The notes under the pieces: generated by a model | What the model saw: the letters and a program-made list of their open reading frames with translations, nothing else | Databases searched by the model: none | Told to the model about the DNA's origin: nothing | Program-made: the position numbers and the translations under genes | Shown: in pieces, positions 53,198 through 64,000 of the stretch | Layout: each line of letters begins with the position of its first letter | How positions within the stretch are numbered: position 1 is the first letter of the stretch | From: Erpobdella octoculata | Taxonomy: Eukaryota; Annelida; Clitellata; Hirudinida; Erpobdellidae | DNA length: 64,000 nt | NCBI GenBank assembly: GCA_963978895.1 | Contig: OZ022245.1 | Location: forward strand, 7,896,542-7,960,541 | Direction: 5' to 3'

Positions 53198-53944
53198 GCA
53201 TTTATTTATTTATTTGCCAATAACAATTATATTCAGATAATAAATTAAATTCAACATGTTTTGTTTATTAAAATTTAGTAACTTAAGGAATTCAATTTGA
53301 GAAATAAAATTGCCAATTTGCCGAGATTTTTTTCAGCTTAATGATAAATCTAACATGGCGTGTTTTATTGTCTCAATATCTTTAAGACTGTTCCCATGTC
53401 GTCAGGAATGTCTTTCCTTGTACCTCTGGTTTTGTCTTGTGGGTGTTTGAACTGATGGTTTTCTATGCTTTACTACTGAAAACATTCTATTGCCTTTGTA
53501 CTCTATTTTCATTCTTATAAGAAATTCTCTATTGAGTTAAACATGTATTTATAAGCTAGATATAGCCACACAAGAAGCATAAAAAATTCATTTTCAGTTT
53601 CACAGTAAATTTGATGCTTCAGTAGCAACTGTAACTGTCGCTGCTGAGCTATGAGAAGCTCGAGCGACAGAAGTAGTAGTAGTAGTAGCTGATGGTGTTA
53701 ATAGAGATTTACAACTCTCCCCGCGGCATCATTAGATGGTCCCCTAAACATTGGATCGGATTTAAAATTATGCAGTTCTCCAGCGCATAGTAGCAGACCA
53801 GATAATAACATAGCACCATATATATATATATACTCATTTATTATGACAATTATTAATATTTAAACAATCCTCACATCAGCGCAGAGGGGTTTTATATATC
53901 TCTCACCCCTCAAAACTGAACACTATGGAAATCTCCTTAATAGA
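53198..53944. other. AT-rich spacer
   Basis: (TAGTAG)n at about 53672-53690 and a short TA tract at 53820-53833. No gene. Confidence 0.6.
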
Positions 53945-54075
53945 CCCATGTAGATACCACATTGCACGATGGATCCCCATAGACACGGCATGGCCAAATG
54001 AACCCCATAGACACTGCATGGCCAAATGGACCCCATAGACACTGCATGGCCAAATGGACCCCATAGACGGCACCC
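53945..54075 (+). repeat. 28-bp minisatellite
   Basis: Four copies of CCCCATAGACACTGCATGGC plus CAAATGGA. A second small array of about 23 bp (ACACGGACATAACAAAATTT, three units) lies at 54243-54295. Confidence 0.9.
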
Positions 54076-54539
54076 CTCCAAATAGACCATCATACACATC
54101 AAAGGACACTTAACACATAAACGTTTCTCACTTCATCCATCCATTTGTCTGCTAATCCTTACGGCCATTCATTCATTCAACTGACCATCAATCCATCCAC
54201 CGCTGCACCATCCGTTATTCTAATCTTCCGTTCAGCGCATCGGACACGGACATAACAAAATTTAACACGGACATAACAAAATTTAACACGGACATCTCCA
54301 GGCATGCACCAATTCGCAGAGGAAAACATAAAATAACATAAGCAGGTACATAGACACACATAAAACGCATTCGACACATACGCACACACACATGCGGACG
54401 TCCGAGGGTGAAGGTATTAACATTGCCATTTGATCAAATTACAAAAAAAGCCAACATTATCTCATTTAAACACATCAACATAAACAAAAAAAGACGCTAA
54501 AAAATAACCGACTATTTCCAAATTTAAAAAAAAAGAAGA

Positions 54540-54670
54540 AATACAAATGAGAGCAAGCGGTAGGTAATGAAGGGGAAGGGTAAGTAGTGAGGGAGGGGTA
54601 GGTAGTGAGGGGAGGGTAGGTAGTGAGGGTAGATGTAGATAGAGAGGGGAGCGGTAGGTAGTGAAAGAAA
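54540..54670 (+). repeat. G-rich minisatellite
   Basis: Units like GTAGGTAGTGAGGGGAGG. An antisense frame over it (147 codons) is judged spurious. Confidence 0.8.
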
Positions 54671-55074
54671 AGCAAATTACTGGCGTACACTTGGCAATGA
54701 AAAGAGTTGGTCGTGCACTAATGACCTCACAGATTGCATTTTTCCACTTATTAGAGGCTCCCCAGTCTGCCGTTACTAATCTCCCTTCTAGTCCATCCCT
54801 ATATACAACATGCAGAAAGGAGAGAAGATAGAGATAGAAAAGAAAGTGGAAATGTGAAAAAAGATAAAAATAAAAGCGAAAGGAAAGAAACTTATAAGTA
54901 TCCAAATGTCATAGATGAAAAAGATCTGAAATAATAAAAAAGTTAGATTTCTTTTCAAATACTCATCTGAAAAATTGTCGGCCGTTTTATTACTGGATGT
55001 ATTTGAATAAAATAAGTTAGGTTTGTTTAATCGCTACATAGTTGTACATTGTACAACCGACGTACACATCACTG

Positions 55075-55150
55075 CTCCTGCAAATGACATCGACAGGGCA
55101 GGATTCGAACTCGCAACCTCTCGTCTCGCAGATTGCCCTGGTGCTCTCAA
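55075..55150 (-). mobile_element. tRNA-like SINE fragment
   Basis: Minus strand has GGTTGCGAGTTCGAATCCTGC, a good B box and T arm, preceded by anticodon-arm-like CAATCTGCGAGACGAGAGG. The A box region is degraded, so it is a SINE or tRNA pseudogene rather than a tRNA gene. Confidence 0.5.
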
Positions 55151-55799
55151 GTCGTGCGTAAGTACAAAATGCCCTTGCTTTGTCTGCCAGTGTCTTTCAG
55201 TGCAGAAATATTCCAAGCTAACAAACAGCAGCTGTACAAATTACGTTAAAAATGTGTTAAAGGCTGACAAAATAGAACTTTACATACAAAATAAGTCATA
55301 ATGTTTCAAAAATACGAGCATGATATTGCACTAGATGATATTCTCGACTTTGTACGAAAAGGTTTCAGTGGGGCTTTTTTTCCAACGTTTGGCAATTTTG
55401 CTTTGTAAATCCTTTTTAAGCATGGTTGTTTATTGAGTACTGATGGTGTTTAATTACAACCGCTCCTATCTTATCTCAACCTTCATCTCAGTTTAATAAG
55501 GCCAACAATAATAAAAATAATTGCAGCTTAAAAACTTTTATCGTTGTAATTTGTAATAGGCTTATTGCTTGTATCGTGTTTTACAAATTATGACTAACAT
55601 TGCTGCATCGGTATTTATGCTTGTATAAGTATTATATTTATAATAATATTATACTATTAGTAGTAGTAGTATCATATTTATATTAGTATAATAGTATTAT
55701 AATATTTATATTAGTAACTAGCTGTATACCCGGTGCTGTCCGAGTTTTATCGAGTTTTTTCAGGTTATTTTTTTCTCTCACTATTATTCTTTCTTTTTT
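55151..55799. other. AT-rich spacer ending in a retroelement-like end
   Basis: ACTAGCTGTATACCCGGTGC at about 55721 is the reverse-oriented form of the recurrent end sequence. Otherwise nothing recognised. Confidence 0.55.
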
Positions 55800-56112
55800 A
55801 TTTCTCATTTATTTATTTATTTCATCCAAGGTCAAAATTTAAAACAAAGGAAATGTTAGAGCAATAGAGCTAGACTACAAAAAATGCAAACAAATTAAAA
55901 CTTAAAAATTGATTAGTCATGTTCTAAGGCACCCGAAATCTGAGAAATTTATCACAGTTTAGTAGTTGGATTGCAGCGTTGAAGCGGGTTAGAGTTGTGG
56001 AATTTACAACATCAGCCGGTAAGGAGTTCCACGGTTTTACCACACGGTTGCAAAAAAAAGTGTTTAGAGGTTTCTCATCGGAATTTTGTAGTTTTCAATC
56101 TGTGATTGTGTC
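55800..56112 (-). pseudogene. LINE 3' end, distal part
   Basis: Minus strand encodes HNHRLKTTKFRWETSKHFFL and a following VEL-like segment, the C-terminal end of CR1/Jockey-group reverse transcriptases (pattern R-YFF--R---LWN-LP). It then runs into non-coding sequence with an AAATAAATAAATAAATGAG tail (55804-55825). It is separated from the upstream part by the hAT element at 56113-56931. Confidence 0.7.
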
Positions 56113-56171
56113 CAGAGGCGGCGCCAGGAATTTTGTTCTGGGGGGTCCAAAATGTCCAAGGACAAGTTGAA

Positions 56172-56235
<64 letters not shown>

Positions 56236-56931
56236 GAATGTATGTATGTATGTATGTATGTATATAGTTCATAGTCCTTTACCCATTTTTTTAAAACTGA
56301 AATAGAACTATGTAAGAAATAAATACAGAAGTATTTATACTAGCAGATCACAATTTAGTCATGTTTTTTCTAGTTTATCTAGGTTTGTTACTGGCAAAGC
56401 AAAGTTCAAATATAAATGGAAAAATTTAAGTTGTTGTTATTACTAGTTTTTTCAAAAATTAAAATTTATTCAACTAACACGAAATAAGAGTTCAGAAAAC
56501 AAACGAAGCTAATAAAATTATTATTCAATAATACCATAAGGTACTTTACTGTAAACAAAAAACAGTGAACTATCATCAATAGACATTGAATCATCATCAA
56601 ACTATACAGAATGTTTATGAAAACTACTATAATATAGTTAAACTCCATGAAGCAAAAACATAGTTTGAAAAAAAGAAGAAAGCCCGCCGCAGGCAAAAAA
56701 AATTTTTTTTTATCTTTAACAATTTAGTTATGAAATAAAAGAAAGAATGCAAACTGAAGATAGTCAAACTCAGTCTCAAACCAGTTAAACATACAGTGAT
56801 TAACCCAATGAGGTTAAAATACCCCCCCCCCTAGTAAAAAATAGTCTTTGGATTTGCAAAAAATTCACGGGTGGCACCTGTCGGAGCTGGGGGGTCCGGA
56901 CCCCTGGACCCCCCGCCCAGCCCCGCGTCTG
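56113..56931. mobile_element. hAT-like element, 819 bp, inside a LINE
   Basis: Ends CAGAGGCGGCGCCAGG and, inverted, CAGACGCGGGGCTGGG (imperfect terminal repeats with inner G runs). Target duplication ATTGTGTC/ATTGTTTC (56105-56112, 56932-56939; one change). Contains TA (56176-56221) and GTAT arrays; no transposase. Confidence 0.82.
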
Positions 56932-56939
56932 ATTGTTTC

Positions 56940-57250
56940 CTCTGGTTCTGAAAAAAATTGAGTTAAAGAGAGATATTGTGGTTAGAGTGAGGTTATTTTT
57001 AATCTTGAAGCAAAGCGTGAGGTCAGCCAGTAATCAACGTTTTTCTAAAGAGTGTAATTTGAGTAGTTTAAGTCTTTGCATATAAGGATAAGGAGTCAGA
57101 GTAGGAATGGCTTTGGTAAATCGCTTCTGAATTCTTTCTATTATGTCTATAAGTGATTTCTTGTGCAGATTCCAGACAAGAGAGCTGTATTCCAGGATTG
57201 GCCTAACATATGTACAGAATGCTTTTATTAGAATATATATCTTTTTCCCC
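56940..57250 (-). pseudogene. LINE reverse transcriptase C-terminal region
   Basis: Minus strand reads IKAFCTYVRPILEYSSLVWN, then IDIIERIQKRFTK and LKLLKLHSLEKR. This is the conserved CR1/Jockey-group segment (family pattern L---Y--YVRP-LEY-S-VW). A stop follows LEKR at about 57036, after which ADLTLCFKIK continues the homology, so the copy is dead. It joins 55800-56112 once the hAT insertion is removed. Confidence 0.85.
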
Positions 57251-57877
57251 TGTCTTTCGCTGTCACCATATCTGTTTATGTGGGGTACCCTCGTTTCACG
57301 GGTTTTGTTGAAAAAGAATTGCTGAAATAAATGGTGTCTACAGATTTTTAGTGGAATGGAAGTTACATTTTGTAACATCTAATCACTTGTAATGAGTTGC
57401 AAGTTTGATCTTTTTTTAATGAAGTACTTAATGAATTGTTTTTTAAACAATTTCCCGCTGATTCGCACCAGTCGACAATGTTTGTTCTCAGAGATTTTTT
57501 GCATCGCCGGTTAATGTTGGATGGTTCGGAAAACTAATTAAAGCCCAGTTTTTATATTAATGAATTCCACGGGCGCAGCATTGAGCGGGGTGTCTAGACA
57601 GGTCGTACCCCTAAGATGTCTGCAAATCCGGCGATTTTTATTTTTGGGGTGGGGGTAATTAAAACTCCTTGGGTTACTCATCATACTGCAAACTGGGTTT
57701 ACTTGAAATCCCGGGGCAACATGAACATATCGTGACATTTTCATTCGTGTTGAAGTGACAATCACATTACATTACTTTTTAATTCAGTATTGTTTTGCTT
57801 CGTACTGTTACGGGTTGTCAATATCTATCTAAAAATAATGTGAAGGTACAAAAAAAACTCCAGGGTCAAACCGCTAC
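57251..57877. other. Spacer
   Basis: Some moderately GC-rich sequence (57560-57720). No gene recognised. Confidence 0.55.
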
Positions 57878-58499
57878 ATGAATTATAAAGTGGAAGACCT
57901 GGAAAAATCTATGAGTGCAGTTCAGGGAGGAATGCCAAAAAATTAAGCTGCAGAAAAATTGAAAGTGCCTCGGGAAAACATTAGTGCGGAAGATGCTTGG
58001 GAAAAAAAACTGAAATCTGTTGGACATCCAACTGTTTTAGGCAAGTCAAAAGAGCAGCTGATTTCTGAAACTTTAGCAGTTGTTGTGAATTGGGGATTCC
58101 CATGAGCAACAGCTGACATTTGAAATGTGGTAAAAAATAGCGGAATAAACAAGATGAGCAGGTATGGGTCTTGAAGTATTTCTACTATAAGTTGTCAAAT
58201 AATAATAATAATAACACCATGTTCTAATTTCATTTAATCTTTCATCACCAAAAACAACTTCTCTATCAGAATAGCCTCAAATATCAAACGGTCTATGTCG
58301 TCAGTCAACCGTGATGATATTATGACGACAGAGGTAAAAGGAACTGGATCGAGTGTGTGAAATGTAAAAACTAGACTTGTAGTGGCTGCTGCGATGCAAG
58401 TATACAGTTCCAATCTACAATTGCAGTCGCTGCAAAGACTCAGAACAGGGAGGAATCTTCGGTGACGATGATCAAGACAGAGAATTTGAATTTGAGTAA
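57878..58499 (+). pseudogene. psq/pogo-like transposase relic with internal deletion
   Basis: 57878-58107 encodes YKVEDLEKSMSAVQGG, then AAEKLKVPRENIS and GHPTVLGKSKEQLI. This matches the psq-type helix-turn-helix followed by the G-P-L linker found in pogo/Tigger-like transposases. A TAA at 57944 interrupts it. After about 220 bp without homology, 58324-58499 encodes GKRNWIECVKCKN, CSGCCDAS and, in another frame, YNCSRCKDS. This resembles the C-terminal zinc-finger-like W--C--C motif of such proteins. The DDE catalytic core is missing. Confidence 0.6.
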
Positions 58500-59139
58500 A
58501 TGAATTATTGAATTCAATAAAAATGCGAACTCAATCGTGTTAAAAAGTGGTTTAAGTCGTAGTTCTTCAGTTTGTGTTAATTTTATTAATTTGTGTTTGT
58601 TTTATGCAGACTAATTTAATATTAAAATTAATTTATATGAGAAATATGTTAGAACAAATGCAATTTTGTTAAATTTTTTTTTTCAATATTCAATAAAATA
58701 AGGAATTAATTTTCAAATGAAAATATATACTTCAACCTACGAAAATTCGGTCATCTAACAGGCATAGTAAGAATGTAACAGTGAAATAACTTTTGATGTC
58801 TAGAAGTTTTACCATAAGGCTATTCGGACACTACTTATTTATATTTTGTCTTTACGTGTGTGTTAAATATTTTCAATTTTTTATACTAGCTTTGTAATCA
58901 TTTAATTTGTGTCGGTACATTCAAGTCATTTCTATCCTATACCATCCCACATCACTGTGACATAAACATTATACACATGCTCACATACATACACACGCAC
59001 ACGTAGCAATAATTTTGATGTGAATAATTCTTTTCATAATTTTCCACCAGTGGCATTAGAATTTGATCTCCTCAGATTCGTGCGGTTAATCTGGTTAGGT
59101 AATCCCTCATAATAACTCTATTAGAAGCAGCGTGCCGTT
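58500..59139. other. AT-rich spacer
   Basis: Nothing recognised. Confidence 0.55.
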
Positions 59140-59320
59140 CAATGTGGCTGTTTGGATAGATATGTGTATGTATCGGTATATGTATGGGTAGTTGTATCGG
59201 TATATGTATCGCTGGATGTATCGGTATATGTATGGCTGGATGTTTCGGTATATGTATGACTGGATGTATCCGTATATGTATTGATGGGTGTATCGGTGGT
59301 TGTATGGGCTGGTTGTTCTG
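59140..59320 (+). repeat. 16/32-bp minisatellite
   Basis: Alternating TGTATCGGTATATGTA and TGGCTGGATG-type units. Confidence 0.88.
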
Positions 59321-59918
<598 letters not shown>

Positions 59919-60299
59919 AGTATAGATACAGCATTAGTGTGAAAAATAGAAATGATAGCACATAAGAAAAAAGTCATCCATTTTAATCTACCTAAAAATA
60001 TAATCCGGTAAAAGTGAATTTTATCGAAAATAATTTTTACTTTTGAGAGAAAATTTCTGTTCATTTACAATGTTATTATTGTTTACTCGACAGCCATTAC
60101 TTCCCATCTCCGGGACGAGCTCATTTTTGCTTCCATTTCCGTTCGCCATTTTGAATCTGACCGGCGAGATTATAAATTATCGCAGTTCGGCACCAGCGAT
60201 CCGGAAAAATTAAGCAAACTCTGAGAAGCATTAATTAAGGATTACAAGCTCAACCCCACGTGGTCTGCTTGGATGCCTGGCTCTCGGAGGTGAGAGCCG

Positions 60300-60610
60300 T
60301 CTCTGTTTGTGTGCGTATTCGTGCTTGTGTGTGTGGGTTTGCTTGTATATTTGTATTAGTATGTGTATGTGTGCGTATTCGTGCTTGTGTGTGTGTGGGT
60401 TTGCTTGTATATTTGTATTAGTACGTGTTTGTGTGCGTATTCTAGCGTGTGTTTGGGTTTGCTTGTATATTTGTATTAGTATGTGTATGTGTGTGTATTC
60501 TAGTGTTTGTTTGGGTTTGCTTGTATATTTGTATTAGTATGTGTATGCGTGCGTATTCTTGCTTGTGTGTGTATGTCTGGGTTTTCTTTTGTGCGGGGTT
60601 GTTTGTATAC
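60300..60610 (+). repeat. About 60-bp minisatellite
   Basis: Five copies of a unit with GGGTTTGCTTGTATATTTGT and ATTAGTATGTGTATGTGTG. Cys/Val-rich frames are repeat translations. Confidence 0.9.
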
Positions 60611-61899
60611 TTGTATTGGTACGTATGCATCTGGAAACTATATTGAGTGTTTTTCATTCACTGTTGTGTTGTATTGTTAGTTGCATTATGCATTTTTTAA
60701 TGCGGCGAGCCTGTGAATTTATAGATTTTATTTTAAAACTAATTCAACTGTCACTTGTACTGGCATAGCTAGGAAAGTCTGAAAGCCTTTTCTACAATCA
60801 GGCCAGTGTGAGATGCATAAGCATATTTAACATATGCACATAAGAAATAATTGTGTTGCATGCATATGCAATGCGTATAGCCTTTTCAATAATTTATGTG
60901 ATGTGCATGAGTGCATATGCATATGCATGTATGCACTTTTGTGGTAGGCATATTGCATATAGATATGCGAAGAGCAGCAGAAGAAGAACAATAAATTTCA
61001 ATTCTACATCAGCGTTCAAACGATGTTGTTTTTTAAACTGCAGTCCCTGATGGACGTACGGAAAAACATCGAAATGAAAACAATGAAAAAAGCAAAAAAA
61101 AACAAATCAAAAAAATAAATCAAAAAAATAAATCAAAAAAGAATTCATAAAAACAAAGAGAATGTGAAAAAATAGAAAAAAGTTTTTTCTAATGTTTGAA
61201 ACAATGCAGGCCGAATACGACGTTGTGATTCATAGCACAAGACAAGTCACGGATCAACTGGATTAATATAGATTGATACAAAAATACAATGATCATGCGA
61301 ATAATGAATAATTGACTTTATGAATATTAATGAGTATATTAATAAATTAAATATTACGGAAAGATTAAATGAAAACTGAATTATTAAGATAATTTAAAAT
61401 TACTATTAAACAAATGTTCAAATTAATAATTATTAAGGTTGCCAACAAATACAAATGATAAAACTTTTATTTTGGTATGAATATCTACATAATTTATTGT
61501 TTATAACGCAATCAGTTGGAAAGATTTTAAATTATTTTCACACCGAATTAAAGAGAAGTAAATACATGACAGCGACACCATTTAAAGTTTCAAAAGAATA
61601 AAACTTGAAACTCAGATATTATGAGAGACCAATGCTGTGTGGTTGTACGTCAAAGTAAGTCAGATTTGAGATTTTAATTTTTGTTTCAAATAAAAAACAA
61701 AAACACCAGCAAAACAGTGAAGGTGACTTATTCTCAGGGTCAACCAATTTTTCACAAAAATCAAAATTTTTCGAAACCCTCTTCTCATTTTTACTCCCGG
61801 AAAAAACTTATGACCTTTGTAAAAAAAGGACCCACTCAAACCTCCGAAGCTTCAACTTTGAACTTTTCAGGTGATTTTTGGAGCTCCATTTCTATCTTT
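60611..61899. other. AT-rich spacer
   Basis: GCATATGCAT-rich stretch (60820-60970) and A-rich AAATAAATCAAA repeats (61090-61140). No gene. Confidence 0.6.
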
Positions 61900-61960
61900 T
61901 TGGGACCCAAAACTACGTCAGGGGGGGCCGCTCAAAAGTTCCCATGGATTGACGTCCCTG
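61900..61960 (-). mobile_element. hAT-like terminal fragment
   Basis: Complement of the end reads CAGGGACGTCAATCCATG with an inner G/C run, similar to the CAGGGACGTAAATT terminus of the 18475 element. No left partner seen. Confidence 0.5.
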
Positions 61961-62029
61961 ATGCACACGGATGCATATTTCTTCCGGCACTATTCGTTGT
62001 ACATGTATATCTTTAAGTTAAAATACCCG

Positions 62030-62090
62030 TGAACCTGTGAACTTGTGAACGTGTGAACTTGTGAACTTGTGAACCGGTGAACCGTATAAC
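62030..62090 (+). repeat. 10-bp minisatellite
   Basis: About six copies of TGTGAACTTG with variants. Confidence 0.88.
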
Positions 62091-62300
62091 TCTGTGTAAC
62101 CGAGAACTTCCACTCCGGATGACGGATTTGTATCCGACTTCTTCACTACATTGTGCTACATTCTTATATGAATCCGGAAAATTGCATTTATTTGTCATCT
62201 TTGAGACAATCCCTTATTATAATCATATTGGTAGTCACGTGCTGTCAATGAAAACAATGATTTAATATTCTATATAATGGTAAGAGAGGATTATAAAAGA

Positions 62301-62304
<4 letters not shown>

Positions 62305-62386
<82 letters not shown>

Positions 62387-62505
62387 AAGGACGTATTGTG
62401 AGGAAGAATAGAAACAGAGATTAAGAGAGAAAAGAAAAAAGTGTGTTTGAGAGAGATAGATGACATAGACAGATAAATAGAAGGAAAGAGAAGAGGGAGA
62501 GATTG

Positions 62506-62587
<82 letters not shown>
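62305..62587. repeat. Two (GA)n arrays
   Basis: Pure GA at about 62305-62386 and 62525-62587 separated by purine-rich sequence. Confidence 0.95.
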
Positions 62588-62589
<2 letters not shown>

Positions 62590-62938
62590 ATATAGAAGCA
62601 GTGATTATAGAGACGTTTAATGGAACAGAGTTTTCATTTTACCAGCAAACAAACAACACACCACCATTGGCCTGGAGGGTGTCACGTGCCTCATGTCACA
62701 TTCTCAAGCAATTATATATCTTTATCATCTTTTTTTCTGTAACTCACTCCTTCTCATTTTCTTTCTTTCCCTCCTTTATTTCGGAAACACACACATACAC
62801 GCAAACTAATTTCTTATTACTATTTTTTATTCTTTTTGGAATTTATAAAAACTGTTATTTAATTTACTCCTTATTTACTTTAAATTTTAATTTGTTTTGA
62901 ACACTCGTACGGTATTGATCTTCTTTTTCATCAAAATT

Positions 62939-63078
62939 TGTGACATCATCATCATCAAAATTTGTGACATCATCATCATCAAAATTTGTAGTGTCATCAT
63001 CATCATCATCATTATCATCATCGTCATCGTCGTCATCATCGTCATCATCATCAGCAACAACATCATCATCATCATCAT
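62939..63078 (+). repeat. (CAT)n array with a 30-bp repeat
   Basis: Three copies of CAAAATTTGTGACATCATCA-type units, then imperfect CAT. Confidence 0.9.
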
Positions 63079-63432
63079 CCTTTGTTGCAGCAAAACGTTA
63101 TTGATTGGCTGATTGATTGCGCCACAACGACACAATGCTAGCGACAATTTAGATCAAACTTCGCTCGCCAGTTGGAGATGGAAAAAAATTATAAACGTCA
63201 AAAAAGTTTTATTTTTCCATAATTTAAAAAAAAATTTGCCACGCAAATGTTTGTTGTGAGGCACTAATATCTCCGCTTCGAATTAAGTCGCGCGTGCCCA
63301 GTCTGTCCTGTTCAGCAGACCACCAACGTGTCTAATGGAAGTGACCCGCATCCGTTCTTGAAGTTTCCGTGTTGTCTTTTCCTGTCTACGAATCTACTGG
63401 CAGATCCATCGTCCCGAGTCGCCAGTCGCTGG
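63079..63432. other. Spacer
   Basis: No gene or element recognised before the last minisatellite. Confidence 0.55.
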
Positions 63433-63748
63433 GGTGGTAGATTGAGAAGTGGTAGTATCCCCAGCAATGGTGGATGAAGAAGTGGTAGCATCCCCAACTG
63501 AGGTAGATGAAGAAGTGGTAGTATCCCCAACAATGGTGGATGAAGAAATGGTAGTATCCCCAACAATGGTGGATAAAGAAGTGGTAGTATCCCCAACAAT
63601 GGTGGATGAAGAAGTGGTAGCATCCCCAACTGAGGTAGATGAAGAAGTGGTAGAATCCCCAGAAGTGGTAGATGAAGAAGTGGTAGTATCCCCAACAATG
63701 GTGGATGAAGAAGTGGTAGTATCCCCAACAGAGTTAGAAGCGGTCTAA
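63433..63748 (+). repeat. 33-bp minisatellite, open as 11-residue repeats
   Basis: About nine to ten copies of a unit like GGTGGATGAAGAAGTGGTAG plus TATCCCCAACAAT. The plus frame 63449-63748 (100 codons) reads VVSPTMVDEEV repeats, and the minus strand is also open. Substitutions are mostly in the AACAAT/AACTGAG part. Coding status is unproven; a Pro/Val/Glu-rich exon is possible but there is no flanking unique coding sequence. Confidence 0.85.
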
Positions 63749-64000
63749 CCTGCTTAGCTGATTTCATTTTGTCCATTTTTTTGGTTTATTTCAGGTATGT
63801 CCATATCTGTTCTGTTCAACTAATTTAGTGTGAATGTGTGTACGTGCGTTTCTGTGAATGTGTGAATTGGTTGAAAATATAATACGAAGAACAACAAGGG
63901 AACGACAACAAACAACAAAGAAAGTCCACTCGATCGAGCGATAATACAGCAGCAGCAGCAGCGGCGGTAGTGGAAAGAAGTAATTAATATGAAGGACCGA
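63749..64000. other. Right-edge sequence
   Basis: Short CAG repeat at about 63950-63962; no gene recognised. Confidence 0.6.

Noticed and set aside
54462..54905. Minus-strand frame of 147 codons
   Set aside because: Driven by a G-rich minisatellite and AT-rich low-complexity sequence; no domain seen.

Overview
The window is eukaryotic, almost certainly metazoan, and AT-rich. It is dominated by transposable-element remains and very long simple repeats. Evidence for an animal genome: Ty3/Gypsy sequence with primer-binding sites matching animal tRNA-Trp and tRNA-Leu, hAT transposons with 8-bp target duplications, LINE reverse-transcriptase C-termini, Penelope-like sequence with a hammerhead ribozyme, and a tRNA-derived SINE. 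The density of pure tetranucleotide arrays would fit a mollusc such as a cephalopod, but that is a guess. There are no bacterial operons, rRNA genes, convincing functional tRNA genes or CRISPR arrays, and no multi-exon host gene was recognised.

Layout. 1-1722: 5' part of a Ty3/Gypsy retrotransposon on the minus strand (gag-protease, primer-binding site, 307-bp LTR). 1953-12173: a duplicated landscape, block A (1953-5112) and block B (8933-12173), with a gene-bearing module (5200-8609) between them. 12174-18290: simple repeats with hAT scraps. 18475-24774: a 6.3-kb hAT-like composite element (14-bp terminal inverted repeats, 8-bp target duplication) inserted into a LINE relic. It contains a second copy of the module (19797-23297). 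24973-31790: a family of AT-rich repeats ('E'), an inverted-repeat element with about 20 subterminal CGTCTC-type boxes, a tRNA SINE and a Penelope-like 5' end with a hammerhead ribozyme. 31795-31973: an LTR/primer-site/gag-start relic. 33560-53197: minisatellites and three giant tetranucleotide arrays, (CATA)n 702 bp, (TAAA)n about 500 bp and (CACT)n 787 bp, with more E repeats and a 949-bp hAT relic. 55800-58500: a LINE interrupted by an 819-bp hAT element, then a psq/pogo-like transposase relic. 58500-64000: minisatellites, the last with an 11-codon period.

Genes. The only long, non-repetitive, complete coding regions are two related intronless genes (549 and 548 codons). They encode leucine-rich-repeat proteins that look like diverged ZYG11/ZER1 substrate receptors of CUL2 ubiquitin ligases. 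Both lie downstream of a fold-back (palindromic) sequence and have AATAAA signals about 85 bp after the stop. They differ by about 36 residues and four indels, all multiples of three. One copy lies inside the hAT-like composite. A transposon-associated, rapidly diverging ubiquitin-ligase-receptor-like gene is the most interesting signal in the window.
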